Shown: one piece after another, positions 30,829 through 40,010 of the stretch | Position numbering within the stretch: position 1 is the stretch's first letter | Layout: every line of letters begins with the position of its first letter | NCBI RefSeq assembly: GCF_004001045.1 | Contig: NZ_BIMK01000022.1 | Span: 1-43,745, forward strand | Source: Paenibacillus chibensis | Lineage (GTDB): Bacteria > Bacillota > Bacilli > Paenibacillales > Paenibacillaceae | Direction: 5' to 3' | DNA length: 43,745 bases | The notes under the pieces: model-generated | What the model was told of the DNA's origin: nothing | Seen by the model: only the letters and a program-made list of their open reading frames with translations | Database searches by the model: none | Position numbers and translations under genes: made by a program

Positions 30829-31491
30829 TCATTTGGGATAGGCAAGCTCCAACTTCGTCAAATCGCTTTTTTCGCCGACGATGACAAGAATGTCCCCTTC
30901 TTCGAGGCGGTCATCCGCATACGGCGAAATGTTCATTTTGTTGCCTCGCTTGATGGCCATAACGTTGCAGCCGAACCGGGCGCGCACGTCCAGCTCCTTG
31001 AGGTTCTTTCCTACCATATCTTGTGAAGCCTTCATTTCCACTATGCTGTAGTCGTCGGAAATTTCAATGTAATCCAAAATATTCGGAGAAGTCAGATGAT
31101 GCGCGACCCGCATGCCCATATCCCGCTCCGGATAAATGACTTTGTCCGCTCCGATCTTGTTCAGAACCTTGCCGTGAAGCTCGTTTTGCGCTTTGACGAT
31201 AATCGTCTCCACCCCGATATCCTTCAGGATCAGCGTCGTCAAAATGCTCGATTGGATATCCTCGCCGATCGCGACAACCACCACGTCGAAATTGCGGATG
31301 CCGAGCGCCCGCAGTGCTTCCTCATCCGTGGAATCGGCCGATACGGCATGCGTTACAATATTGGAAACCGCCTGGGTACGCTGCTCATCGGAATCGATTG
31401 CGAGCACATCAAAGCCCATCTCGCTAAGCGCGTTGGATACACTAAATCCGAAACGCCCCATGCCTATGACGGCGTACTGCTTTTTCGCCAT
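30829..31491 (-). CDS. Ktr potassium channel regulatory subunit (RCK domain), KtrA/KtrC type
   Basis: A 220-residue cytosolic ring-forming subunit that gates a Ktr-type K+ transporter in response to nucleotides. The RCK_N Rossmann domain has GMGRFG (10-15) and the acidic end of strand 2 in DVLAIDSDE; the RCK_C domain spans about 137-220. Length equals B. subtilis KtrA and KtrC. The membrane partner KtrB/KtrD is not in this window, which is normal for KtrC but leaves KtrA versus KtrC open. Ribosome binding is by a weak GGGGGG. Confidence 0.88.
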   Translation of the reverse strand: MAKKQYAVIGMGRFGFSVSNALSEMGFDVLAIDSDEQRTQAVSNIVTHAVSADSTDEEALRALGIRNFDVVVVAIGEDIQSSILTTLILKDIGVETIIVKAQNELHGKVLNKIGADKVIYPERDMGMRVAHHLTSPNILDYIEISDDYSIVEMKASQDMVGKNLKELDVRARFGCNVMAIKRGNKMNISPYADDRLEEGDILVIVGEKSDLTKLELAYPK

Positions 31492-31622
31492 TTGTTAACC
31501 CCCCGGGTTATATAAAAGTCTATCCTGATTATTATATCACACCGTCCGAAAAACTTGAATTTTGGCGTGAAGACCAGGGAACATTATGAGGGTACCATGA
31601 TTTCTTGGATGGAGGGAAAATG

Positions 31623-31856
31623 ATGCCGATTACACTTGATTTGCGCCAGGCCATTATTCACAAGGTGCATGGAAGCAATGACGCCGATCTGCGCGGAATG
31701 ATCGAAGGCTCGGTGGACGGACCGGAGCAGGCTCTGCCCGGGCTTGGCGTTATTTTTGAAATGATCTGGAAGAACATAGATAAGGCGAAGCAGGACGAAT
31801 TGGTCCATATCGTGCAGGAACATCTGAAAACCATTACGCCGGGTCCCTTAACTTAA
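31623..31856 (+). CDS. sspI: Small acid-soluble spore protein SspI
   Basis: A minor spore-core protein of about 77 residues, made in the forespore. LDLRQAIIHKVHGSNDADLRGMI and the LPGLGVIFEMIWKNID block match SspI (about 70 residues in B. subtilis). GGAGGG stands six bases before ATG 31623; ATG 31620 is too close. A CATTATG element near 31582 may be a sigma-G-like -10, but I could not place a matching -35. It lies between the RCK gene (divergent) and prfC (convergent). Confidence 0.88.
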   Translation: MPITLDLRQAIIHKVHGSNDADLRGMIEGSVDGPEQALPGLGVIFEMIWKNIDKAKQDELVHIVQEHLKTITPGPLT

Positions 31857-31873
31857 CAACGTCCAGGTAGACG

Positions 31874-31906
31874 AAAAACCCTCCGCGAAAGCCGCGGGGG
31901 TTTTTT
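31874..31906. terminator. Terminator between sspI and prfC
   Basis: AAAAACCCTCCGCG pairs with CGCGGGGGTTTTTT around a short loop, with one bulge. A/T tracts on both sides suit both convergent genes. Confidence 0.85.
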
Positions 31907-31929
31907 GATGATGCGAAGTTGGCGACGAC

Positions 31930-33513
31930 TTATGGAGCGGTATCCAGGAACTTCGCGTTCGGGAACTTCTCCATGGCGGTGCGCATCGCATATTCGTTTT
32001 CGAACAGGACGACGTAGTTGCCCTTCTTATCCGTGACCAAGGTCGAGTTAATCCGGAATTTGCTTGCATCGATATCCTTGTCGATAATCCAGCGCGCAAA
32101 CTGGTACGGCATCCGCTGAAGCTGGACGTCGACGCCGTATTCACCCTTCATCCGGTATTCGAATACCTCGAATTGGAGCTGACCGACCACGCCGAGAATC
32201 GTATCCTCGAAGCTGACGGTGCGGAATACCTGAATGGTCCCCTCCTCGGTCAGCTGGTCGATCCCTTTCTGATACTGCTTGTGCTTAAGCGCGTTTTTCA
32301 CGGTCACCTTGGCGAAAATCTCCGGCGAGAACGTCGGCAGCTCATCGAACACCACTTCGCTGCCCTGGCTGAGCGAATCCCCGATCCGGAAAATCCCCGG
32401 GTCAAACAGACCGATAATATCGCCGGGATATGCCTCTTCGACGATATCGCGGTCCTGCGCCAGAAACTGCTGCGGCTGAGACAGCTTGATATCCTTGCCC
32501 GCACGGACATGCTTGACGCTCATGCCGCGCTGGAATTTGCCCGATACGATCCGCATGAATGCGATCCGGTCGCGGTGAGCCGGGTTCATGTTCGCTTGAA
32601 TTTTGAATACGTATCCGGCGAACTTTTCATCCGATGGCTCAATCACCCCTGCGGTGCTGCTGCGTGGCTGCGGCTTCGGTGCCAGCTGCAGGAAGTTCTC
32701 CAGGAAGGTCTGCACGCCGAAGTTGTTGATGGCACTGCCGAAGAATACCGGCGTCAATTCGCCTTTCAGTACCTTTTCCATGTCAAAAGGGTCACCCGCA
32801 ACGTCCAGGAGCTCCAAATCCTGGCACAGCTGATCATGCAAATACTCTCCGGCCATCTCACGAATGATCGGATCGTTGTAGTCCTCAACCTTCTGCACTT
32901 TAATCGTGGAGTGGTCATTGCCTTGGAACAGCTCCACCTGGTTTTTCATGCGGTCATACACGCCGCACAAATCACGGCCGGTACCGATAGGCCAGTTCAT
33001 AGGCACCGAGCGGATCCCGAGCACCTGCTCAAGCTCTTCCATCAGTTCAAAGGGGTTGCGCCCTTCACGGTCGAGTTTATTGATAAATGTAAAAATCGGA
33101 ATTCCGCGCTTCGCGCACACCTGGAACAGCTTGATGGTCTGCGCCTCGACGCCTTTGGCCACGTCGATCAGCATGACCGCGCTGTCTGCCGCGGTCAAGG
33201 TCCGGTACGTGTCCTCACTGAAGTCTTGGTGGCCCGGTGTATCCAGAATGTTAATCCGATGTCCCATATAGTCAAACTGCATCACGGAAGACGTTACCGA
33301 AATCCCCCGCTGTTTTTCGATTTCCATCCAGTCACTGGTTGCATGCTTGCTGGCTTTACGGGCTTTGACGGTACCGGCTAACCGGATGGCGCCCCCGAAC
33401 AGCAGCAGCTTTTCTGTCAATGTTGTTTTACCCGCATCCGGGTGGGAAATGATCGCGAAGGTTCTTCGCTTATCGACTTCCTGCTGCAAGGCCTGATTGA
33501 TCGCTTTGCTCAT
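31930..33513 (-). CDS. prfC: Peptide chain release factor 3
   Basis: A 527-residue GTPase that removes RF1/RF2 from the ribosome after termination. The G domain has the P-loop SHPDAGKTT (23-31), DTPGHQD (91-97) and NKLDRE (145-150), followed by beta-barrel and RF3 C-terminal domains (KFRINSTLVTDKKGNYVVLFEN near the end). Length matches RF3. ATG 33513 is preceded by AAGGGAA; the open frame 16 codons further upstream has no ribosome binding site. Transcribed alone. Confidence 0.96.
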   Translation of the reverse strand: MSKAINQALQQEVDKRRTFAIISHPDAGKTTLTEKLLLFGGAIRLAGTVKARKASKHATSDWMEIEKQRGISVTSSVMQFDYMGHRINILDTPGHQDFSEDTYRTLTAADSAVMLIDVAKGVEAQTIKLFQVCAKRGIPIFTFINKLDREGRNPFELMEELEQVLGIRSVPMNWPIGTGRDLCGVYDRMKNQVELFQGNDHSTIKVQKVEDYNDPIIREMAGEYLHDQLCQDLELLDVAGDPFDMEKVLKGELTPVFFGSAINNFGVQTFLENFLQLAPKPQPRSSTAGVIEPSDEKFAGYVFKIQANMNPAHRDRIAFMRIVSGKFQRGMSVKHVRAGKDIKLSQPQQFLAQDRDIVEEAYPGDIIGLFDPGIFRIGDSLSQGSEVVFDELPTFSPEIFAKVTVKNALKHKQYQKGIDQLTEEGTIQVFRTVSFEDTILGVVGQLQFEVFEYRMKGEYGVDVQLQRMPYQFARWIIDKDIDASKFRINSTLVTDKKGNYVVLFENEYAMRTAMEKFPNAKFLDTAP

Positions 33514-33640
33514 TTCACTATTCCCTTCATCACTAAAGTCATGTCTATTATTGTACCACATTCCATACGCAAATCACCCCCATGCAGGAACTGCATGAGG
33601 ATGATTATTTTTTCTTATTCAAATGTATGGATCGGATGGG

Positions 33641-35200
33641 TTATTTGTTCAACTGCCACACGACGTTGTCTTCATCCTGTCCGTTGACAGGCCACCAGTG
33701 GAAGCCATCCTCTGCAAGCAGCTGATCCGCTTCCTTCGGACCCCAGGAGCCCGCCGGATAATGGCAAGGGCCTTCGGCGTCCTGTCTCCATGCTTCTGCG
33801 ATGCGGTCAACGAAGGACCACGCCGAGGCAACCTCATCCCACCGCGTAAAGTAGGTCGAATCACCGCGTGCCGCATCATGCAGCAGCCGCTCGTATGCTT
33901 CCGGGGAATTGATGCCAACCATACAGCTTTGGCAGAAATCCATCGCCAGCGGCTCGATCTCGGATTCCGAGCCCGGCTTCTTGGCATTGATTTTCACGTA
34001 AATGCCTTCCATCGGGTTGACCCGGATGACCAGCAGGTTCGGCTCCAGCTTGTGCTTTTGACCGAGATAGACGTTATTCGGCATGCCTTGGAACTCCACG
34101 ACAATCTCTGTCGTCTTGACCGGAAGGCGCTTGCCCGTACGAATGTAGAACGGAACCCCCGCCCAGCGGAAGTTGTCCACGAATACGCGCGCCATGAAAT
34201 AAGTTTCCGTATTGGAGTTCGGATCCACCTTGTCTTCATCGCGGTAAGCGGGTAAATCGCGGCCACGCGAACTTCCCTGTACGTACTGACCGCGCACGAC
34301 ATTCTTCTTCACTTCATCACCGTTAGCGTATGGACGAAGCGAGCGGAGTACTTTTACCTTCTCGTCCCGGATATCCTCCGGAAGCAGGCGGCTAGGCGGC
34401 TCCATGGCGACCATGGTGAGCATTTGCAGCATATGGTTTTGCCCCATGTCGCGCAGCGCTCCGGCATGATCATAGTATCCGCCGCGCTCTTCGACCCCGA
34501 CGGTCTCGCCGAGCGTAATTTGAATGTTGGCGATATGCTTGTTGTTCCATAGCGGCTCGAAAAAAGCATTGGCGAAACGGATCACTTCGATGTTCTGCAC
34601 CATTTCCTTGCCCAGGTAATGGTCGATCCGGTAAATCTCCTCTTCCTTGAACACCTGGCGAATCTGTTCATTCAGCTCTTCAGCCGACTTCAGATCGTAG
34701 CCGAACGGCTTCTCGATAACGAGCCGCTGCCAGCCCCCGGCATCCAGCATGCCGCCCTCTTTCAGGTTGAAGGACACGCTGCCGAACAGCTCGGGCGCAA
34801 GCGCCAGATAGAACATGCGGTTGCCCGGAATGTGGAATTTCTCTTCCAAAGCCTGCGTCTGTTCATGCAGCTCGCGGAAACCGTCCACATTGTTGATATC
34901 CAAAGATTTATATTCAAAATGCTGCGCAAAAGCCTGAAATTCTTCGTTCTTCTCCGTCTTGTAACGGCAAAATTCCTGGATGGAATGGAAGATATCCTCA
35001 CGGAATTCATCCTGGGTGCGCGGGCGGCGCGCTACGCCGACCACGGCAAAATCTTCAGCCAGTTTTCCTTCGCGGTACAGGCTATAGATTGCCGGGAACA
35101 GCTTGCGTTTTGCCAGGTCCCCCGTAGCTCCAAAAATAAAAAATACAGCGCCTGGTGTTTGCAGCGTTTCTAAACTTTGATTTTCAGCCATGGCCCTCAT
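33641..35200 (-). CDS. zwf: Glucose-6-phosphate 1-dehydrogenase
   Basis: First enzyme of the oxidative pentose phosphate pathway, making NADPH and 6-phosphogluconolactone. The 519-residue protein has the NADP-binding GATGDLAKRK (24-33), EKPFG (163-167) and the active-site RIDHYLGKE (191-199) with its general-base His region downstream. AGGAAAG lies before the first ATG (35200), and GAGGG before the ATG three codons later, so either start is possible. It is a single-gene unit followed by prfC after 127 bases; a short hairpin near 33580-33600 lacks a T tract on this strand. Confidence 0.96.
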   Translation of the reverse strand: MRAMAENQSLETLQTPGAVFFIFGATGDLAKRKLFPAIYSLYREGKLAEDFAVVGVARRPRTQDEFREDIFHSIQEFCRYKTEKNEEFQAFAQHFEYKSLDINNVDGFRELHEQTQALEEKFHIPGNRMFYLALAPELFGSVSFNLKEGGMLDAGGWQRLVIEKPFGYDLKSAEELNEQIRQVFKEEEIYRIDHYLGKEMVQNIEVIRFANAFFEPLWNNKHIANIQITLGETVGVEERGGYYDHAGALRDMGQNHMLQMLTMVAMEPPSRLLPEDIRDEKVKVLRSLRPYANGDEVKKNVVRGQYVQGSSRGRDLPAYRDEDKVDPNSNTETYFMARVFVDNFRWAGVPFYIRTGKRLPVKTTEIVVEFQGMPNNVYLGQKHKLEPNLLVIRVNPMEGIYVKINAKKPGSESEIEPLAMDFCQSCMVGINSPEAYERLLHDAARGDSTYFTRWDEVASAWSFVDRIAEAWRQDAEGPCHYPAGSWGPKEADQLLAEDGFHWWPVNGQDEDNVVWQLNK

Positions 35201-35380
35201 TCTTTCCTATGTAGTATAGTGTATTTTTTTATACAAAATGCCTGCACTCCTACAGGCTTTTCGAGACAATGTTAAAAATGATGTTACGTCATTTTAGCAT
35301 ATTCATGAAAATGATGCCATCCGTTTTCTTACAAAAACACTCCGATATTATGCCCATAAGATTAAAAAAGTATCCGGCAT

Positions 35381-36136
35381 TCAGTACTCGATCGTAATGA
35401 CCGGAAGCCCAATGGTGACGCGGTTTTCCCCGGTTGTCTCATCCTCGTGCACAGCCACCTGCATGTTCAGCCAGGTGCTTCCGCTTCTAATGCGGGATGT
35501 CAGGGATGGCACCTGATACGCATTGCTCACCGTCGTTGCATCCTGATAGGTTTCCATAGGGACGGCATCCATTGTGCGCTCAAGGCTCCCTTCAATACGA
35601 TCCATCAGGGCAGCGGGGTCCTCTTCTTTATTACCCAATCCCTGCAAAGATGCATTCCATTTCGCATCAATTCCCGCAGCTCGCATTTTCGTGCCGCATT
35701 CCTTTTGCAGGTCGGACAGGTTAGCCCACTCTGAAGGGCTTCCGGCTTCCAGCTGGATGATGATATAGCTCTGCTCGGCGCTGATTTCCTGCCAGTTGAA
35801 GCGGATGCCCACTTTGTTTTTTTCATCAAGAACGCGATAGGTCGTATGACCGTTTTCCATCCGTTCGGAGACAGGCGGCAGCTCCAGCGACTGGCTAAGC
35901 TTCTGGGCAGCGGCTTTGGCGTCATCGGTCCCGCTTCCATCCCATTCGCCCTGCCATTTCACCACGACCTTCAACGGCTGGTCAACCGTCTGCTGCCCGA
36001 GATCCAGCAAGGCATGCAGCTCATCTGCCTCCTTGGCTTCCGCTTGAGTCATGCCATTCCAAAAATTCCCCCACATGAATCCCAATACGGTAATGCACAA
36101 CAGGCCAAAACCCACCAGCTTTGCAGTCGCCTTCAT
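35381..36136 (-). CDS. ywmB: YwmB family protein (so-called TATA-box-binding-like)
   Basis: 251 residues with an N-terminal membrane anchor or signal segment (about 8-24) and an extracytoplasmic domain. The sequence matches the YwmB family, whose structure resembles a TATA-binding-protein fold although it is an exported protein, not a DNA-binding one. GIRFNWQEISAEQSYIIIQ and the CGTKMRAAGIDAKWNASLQG block are typical. In B. subtilis ywmB lies near spoIID, suggesting a cell-wall or sporulation context, but no function is established. Confidence 0.8.
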   Translation of the reverse strand: MKATAKLVGFGLLCITVLGFMWGNFWNGMTQAEAKEADELHALLDLGQQTVDQPLKVVVKWQGEWDGSGTDDAKAAAQKLSQSLELPPVSERMENGHTTYRVLDEKNKVGIRFNWQEISAEQSYIIIQLEAGSPSEWANLSDLQKECGTKMRAAGIDAKWNASLQGLGNKEEDPAALMDRIEGSLERTMDAVPMETYQDATTVSNAYQVPSLTSRIRSGSTWLNMQVAVHEDETTGENRVTIGLPVITIEY

Positions 36137-36307
36137 CGCCTTCCATCCCCTTAATCTGTAAACTATGATTCTACTAAAAAGGATGTCCGACTTCAGAGAC
36201 TTTTATACTTATCCATGGATGCGGATAAATGGGTGAATAACCATAGCGCCGTGGCCTAGGTGTGAATACATTGTAATAAAAATAGTAGAGGGAGGATTGA
36301 CCCTTTC

Positions 36308-36655
36308 ATGATCCCTGTATATCCCCTTTCAACCGAAAATATTTTGCAGCATCGCGGTAAAATGGTTCTCGCCTGCACGTACGACGGAAGGACCTACATC
36401 GGCAGGCTGACACACTGCAAGGATGGTCACATCATATTGGATGGTGAGGAAGAAACGGCGCTGCATGCAGCCAATGTCAAAACAAACAAGAAGCGTCCGC
36501 AAGCCTCCAAAAATAAAAAATCAGATTCTAAAGCCCATATTCGCGCTTTTTACCCCGGTTACGGATACGGGTATGGTTACCGGCCTTATGGCTATGGATA
36601 CGGTGCCGGACTCGCCTTAAGCCTGGGTCTGCTTGCCCTGCTCTTCTTGATCTAA
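36308..36655 (+). CDS. Small Gly/Tyr-rich protein with C-terminal membrane segment
   Basis: 115 residues. Residues 1-55 look like a small beta-rich domain (RGKMVLACTYDGRTYIGRLTHC...DGHIILDGEEE) reminiscent of an Sm-like strand order. Residues 56-78 are Lys/Ser-rich, 79-98 are a GYGYGYGYRPYGYGYGAG run, and 99-115 are a hydrophobic tail. GGAGGA stands 11 bases before the ATG. It resembles Gly/Tyr-rich spore or envelope-associated proteins of Bacillales in composition only. I do not recognise the family. A strong terminator follows. Confidence 0.65.
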   Translation: MIPVYPLSTENILQHRGKMVLACTYDGRTYIGRLTHCKDGHIILDGEEETALHAANVKTNKKRPQASKNKKSDSKAHIRAFYPGYGYGYGYRPYGYGYGAGLALSLGLLALLFLI

Positions 36656-36657
36656 AT

Positions 36658-36730
36658 AAAAAATGCACCCCCTGCTCCGCCAAGTACCTTCACGGTGCCT
36701 TGAACGATGCTGGCAAGGGTGCATTTTTTA
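36658..36730. terminator. Large-loop bidirectional terminator between the Gly/Tyr-rich gene and liaR
   Basis: AAAAAATGCACCC and GGGTGCATTTTTT pair across a 47-base loop that itself contains a weaker hairpin. It separates two convergent genes. Confidence 0.75.
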
Positions 36731-36756
36731 CTTTTATGAAAAACAGATATTCAACT

Positions 36757-37413
36757 TTATTCCGCAAGGCCATTTTTATAAGCATAAATCGCAGCCTGCG
36801 TCCGGTCATCTACGCCGAGCTTGGCGAGAATGTTCGTGACATGAAACTTGACGGTTTTAATGCCGATGATCAGATCGTCGGCGATCTCCTGATTCGATTT
36901 GCCCTGCGCGAGAAGCCGCAGCACATCCATTTCCCGTTCAGTCAGTTCCTTATGAGCCGGCGCCTCCGTCTCGGGATGACGGAATCGGTTCATCATTTTG
37001 GATGCAACCTGGGATTCCAGGACGGACTGCCCCCGCGCCGCTGCGCGTATCGCTTCCGCAATTTCGCTGGCTCTGGACGTTTTCAGCAGGTAGCTGAACG
37101 CCCCGGCTTCAATGACCGGATACATTTTTTCGTCATCCAGATAGCTGGTCAGCACGATGACTTTGCAATCCGGATACAGCTTCAGCAGCTGCCTGGTCGC
37201 TTCGATACCATCCATGCCTTCCATGACCAGGTCCATCAGCACGACATCCGGCTTATATTCACGCGCCAGGCGGATTCCCTCTTCGCCGCTGCCCGCCTCA
37301 CCTACGACCTCGATTCCGTCCTCCGTGCCAAGCACAGCCGCGAGTCCGATGCGAACCATTTCGTGATCATCCACGAGCAGAACTTTAATTTCCGGCTTTT
37401 CCAGCTCCTCCAT
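36757..37413 (-). CDS. liaR: Envelope-stress response regulator LiaR
   Basis: 218-residue NarL-family regulator with phospho-acceptor D61 (VLMDLVMEGMDG) and a LuxR-type helix-turn-helix (LTEREMDVLRLLAQGKSNQEIADDL). It answers LiaS after cell-wall antibiotics such as bacitracin in Bacillus. The start ATG 37413 is about 10 bases past AAAGGAGGGG; two ATGs further up lie on or before that site. It overlaps the end of liaS by 29 bases. Confidence 0.9.
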   Translation of the reverse strand: MEELEKPEIKVLLVDDHEMVRIGLAAVLGTEDGIEVVGEAGSGEEGIRLAREYKPDVVLMDLVMEGMDGIEATRQLLKLYPDCKVIVLTSYLDDEKMYPVIEAGAFSYLLKTSRASEIAEAIRAAARGQSVLESQVASKMMNRFRHPETEAPAHKELTEREMDVLRLLAQGKSNQEIADDLIIGIKTVKFHVTNILAKLGVDDRTQAAIYAYKNGLAE

Positions 37414-38470
37414 ATTCCTCATCCCCTCCTTTATCTTCATTTACGATCGGAATTGTAATTTCGATTCGGGTTCCTTTGCCGGGAGCCGTGATGAATTGAA
37501 TCGAACCGCCGATTTCATTCACCCGTTCCTGCATATTGGAAAGGCCGTAAGAGGCCTGCTTTTTCTCATCCAGCTCGAATCCCTGGCCGTCATCCCGCAT
37601 CATCACCCATACGGTGTCCTGCTTTTGGTGAATGCGAATCTCCATCTTCTCCGCTTTGGCATGCCGCAGCGTGTTGGACATCGCTTCCTGGATGATCCGG
37701 AACAGGTGATTCTCGATTCCCTTCATCAGGTGAATGCCTTCATCCATCTCAAACACGATATCCATCGGTACTTTTACCTTAAGCTCTTTAACCAGCTCTT
37801 TCAAGCCCTGCTCCAGCGGTTTGCCTTCCAGGTATACCGGCCGGAGATGGAGAAGGAGCGCTCTCATCTCCGACTGCGCCACGGCAGCCATCTCCTCGAT
37901 CAAGGCCACCTGCCGCTGCGCCTTATCAAAATCCTTGGCGAGCGTCCGTCCGACGGCCGTTGCCGTCATCGAAATCGCAAACAGCTGCTGCGAGACCGCA
38001 TCATGCAGCTCGCGAGCCAAACGTTGGCGTTCCTCGACGATCGCCGATACTCTTGCCTGCTCGGCAAGCTGAGCATTGTTGGTGGACAAGCGCTGAAGCG
38101 AGGTCACCTGCTCCTCCCACTTTTTGCTGATCCGTCCCAGCTGCTCACCGAGCCGCCCTACTTCATCCACGCCAAGCTCGGGAACATCCCGGGTTAAATT
38201 CCCCTTCTCCCAGGAAAGCAGCGTATCCCGGAGCAGCTCCAGCCTTCTTTTCGTGCGGTAGCTTTGATAAAATCCGTACACGGCCCCGATCCCCACCGGG
38301 ACGAGAACCAGCGTCGTCACTGCCTGCACCACCCTTGTCCAGGAGTCGAATGGAGCCAAATAACCATATGTATACATAACGTAAAAAATGATCAGCAGCA
38401 AAACAAAAGAAAGAAGGGCTCCCTCGCCCATGCTCCGGGAGACCATATTCACCGGCTTCTTTGACTTCAT
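37385..38470 (-). CDS. liaS: Envelope-stress sensor kinase LiaS
   Basis: 361-residue intramembrane-sensing kinase: two membrane helices (about 18-37 and 48-68) with only a tiny outside loop, a HAMP-like linker, a HisKA_3 helix with H156 (RELHDAVSQQ) and an HATPase_c domain with NTLRHAKA, DDGQGF and YGLSNMQER. It is inhibited by LiaF in the absence of stress. AAAGGGGG precedes the ATG. The gene lies 17 bases after liaF. Confidence 0.92.
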   Translation of the reverse strand: MKSKKPVNMVSRSMGEGALLSFVLLLIIFYVMYTYGYLAPFDSWTRVVQAVTTLVLVPVGIGAVYGFYQSYRTKRRLELLRDTLLSWEKGNLTRDVPELGVDEVGRLGEQLGRISKKWEEQVTSLQRLSTNNAQLAEQARVSAIVEERQRLARELHDAVSQQLFAISMTATAVGRTLAKDFDKAQRQVALIEEMAAVAQSEMRALLLHLRPVYLEGKPLEQGLKELVKELKVKVPMDIVFEMDEGIHLMKGIENHLFRIIQEAMSNTLRHAKAEKMEIRIHQKQDTVWVMMRDDGQGFELDEKKQASYGLSNMQERVNEIGGSIQFITAPGKGTRIEITIPIVNEDKGGDEEYGGAGKAGN

Positions 38471-38487
38471 GCGGGGACCCCCTTTTC

Positions 38488-39135
38488 CTAAGATATGTGT
38501 ATGTCCAAGTCTCCAATCAGATACGAAACGATAAATTTCACTTTTTGATCGCTGGTGTCGTAGTTGGGCGACTTCCAGTTGAGCCGATTCATCATGCCGT
38601 TGTCGCGGTTTCCTCTGAAATCGATGGAGCCGAACAGCACGAACGCCTCAATCTCCACGCCGTAATATTCCGGGATTTGCAGATCCATATCCCCCATGAT
38701 TCCCTGAAACATCATTACCGTTTGACGATCTTCCGGTATTGCCAGCGACAGGTCAAGATCCGCCTCCCCCAGCACATGCCATACGCTCATGCTGCGCATG
38801 ACCCAAGGCTGCTGATCCCAGTCAAAATGCGACGAAAAGTTCTGTTTCTGTAGGAAGCCTTCCTTCGGCTGAACCTTTTTGGCTTTGATAAAAAAGAATC
38901 CAAGCGATAAGAGCGCGATGCCGAGCACCATCATCAAATGATCCAGCAGCAGCAGAATGGCGCCGACTGCCAGCAGCCGATAGCCCCGTTTCACCTTGCC
39001 TCCGCGGATTGTATAAATACCCATCAACAAAAACAGGAGTGCGACGATGGTAAAAAAGCCGTCCCACTTGCCGACCAGCATGAGAAGGCCAACGCCGATG
39101 AGTATAAGTGCAATAACGCGATTTCTTTTTTCCAT
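38488..39135 (-). CDS. liaF: Negative regulator LiaF
   Basis: 215-residue protein with four hydrophobic N-terminal helices (about 5-90) and a cytoplasmic beta-rich LiaF C-terminal domain (about 110-215, with GDMDLQIPEYYGVEIEAFVLFGS). LiaF holds LiaS off until envelope stress. ATG 39135 has GAGGAGGTG directly upstream; the longer frame starting at 39192 has no ribosome site. First gene of liaFSR. Confidence 0.88.
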   Translation of the reverse strand: MEKRNRVIALILIGVGLLMLVGKWDGFFTIVALLFLLMGIYTIRGGKVKRGYRLLAVGAILLLLDHLMMVLGIALLSLGFFFIKAKKVQPKEGFLQKQNFSSHFDWDQQPWVMRSMSVWHVLGEADLDLSLAIPEDRQTVMMFQGIMGDMDLQIPEYYGVEIEAFVLFGSIDFRGNRDNGMMNRLNWKSPNYDTSDQKVKFIVSYLIGDLDIHIS

Positions 39136-39186
39136 GCCGCACCTCCTCGTGATTGTCAGTTTATCGTATATCGTAAAGGTTCGAAA

Positions 39187-39220
39187 AGCCATATGGTGCA
39201 GCTAGCGCACCAATATGGCT
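39187..39220. terminator. Hairpin terminator between the second pspA and liaF
   Basis: AGCCATAT-GGTGC pairs with GCACC-a-ATATGGCT with one bulge; a TTTT follows on the minus strand. It suggests liaFSR is partly or wholly separate from the psp operon. Confidence 0.6.
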
Positions 39221-39305
39221 CTCCTCTTTTTAGATCGACTGAACAAAAGAATTCGCTCTTTATTCACTTTTCATAGCATATCATACTGCCCTATCTTGTG
39301 AATAC

Positions 39306-40007
39306 TTATTCTTTCGTTGTTTTTGCGGCACTGCTGGTAGGATTCATTTTGCTTTTGAGAGCGTTAAGCTGCTCTTCCACTTTCAGTTGCTTTTCAGCGT
39401 CTACCGGACTTGTGAATGTGCTCGCTGCCGGACGGTAAGGAGCACGCATCACATCAGCTTCAGCTTCCAGCTGCATGATTTTTTCCTCCATGCGGTGGAA
39501 TCCAAGGGATGCACTGCCGCTTTCGATCGTATGCAGGCTGTTGATTTGGGACATCTGCTTCTTGGCCTTCGCCATTTGAGCACGTGTAACGAGCTCATTG
39601 CGTTTGTTGCGCATTTTGTAGAATTCGTCCTTCATGTCATGCAGCTGCTGTACCAGTTCTTTCGCCTGGGTTTCGGACTGCGCATGCAGATCGCGGTATT
39701 CGGTAATCTTTTGATCGAAGTAGATTTTTTCTTCCAGAAGCTTGCGTGCCACTTCCTCCTGACCGTTCTTCAGAGCCAGCTCGGCTTGAGCCTCGCGCTG
39801 TACGGACATTTTCTCCGCTTCCTCCACACGCTGCTTCATGCGGCGCTCGTTGGCCATTTGTTTCGCAACGGTCACCTCAGCCTCGTGAATTTCAGCCTCC
39901 ATATCGCGGAGGTATTGATTCAACATGACAATCGGATCCTCTACTTTATCCAGCAATTCATTTACCGACGCCTTCGTCATATCTTTCAGTCTTTTAAATA
40001 CTCCCAT
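39306..40007 (-). CDS. PspA/LiaH/IM30 family protein, second copy
   Basis: 233-residue coiled-coil protein that forms membrane-protecting assemblies. The MGVFKRLKDMTKASVNELLDK amphipathic start is followed by a long heptad-rich helix to about residue 175. The last 50 residues are Ser/Thr/Pro-rich (RPAASTFTSPVDAEK) and then end in a short coiled coil (EKQLKVEEQLNALKSKM). It is the last gene of the psp operon, three bases after pspC. It is clearly related to but divergent from the first copy. Confidence 0.9.
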   Translation of the reverse strand: MGVFKRLKDMTKASVNELLDKVEDPIVMLNQYLRDMEAEIHEAEVTVAKQMANERRMKQRVEEAEKMSVQREAQAELALKNGQEEVARKLLEEKIYFDQKITEYRDLHAQSETQAKELVQQLHDMKDEFYKMRNKRNELVTRAQMAKAKKQMSQINSLHTIESGSASLGFHRMEEKIMQLEAEADVMRAPYRPAASTFTSPVDAEKQLKVEEQLNALKSKMNPTSSAAKTTKE

Positions 40008-40010
40008 GTT

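Noticed and set aside
32173..33381. A 402-codon plus-strand frame opposite prfC
   Set aside because: Antisense to an unmistakable RF3 gene, with no start signals.
33577..33600. Hairpin CATGCAG/CTGCATG between zwf and prfC
   Set aside because: No T tract on the minus strand, where a zwf terminator would be needed; kept only as a possible structure.
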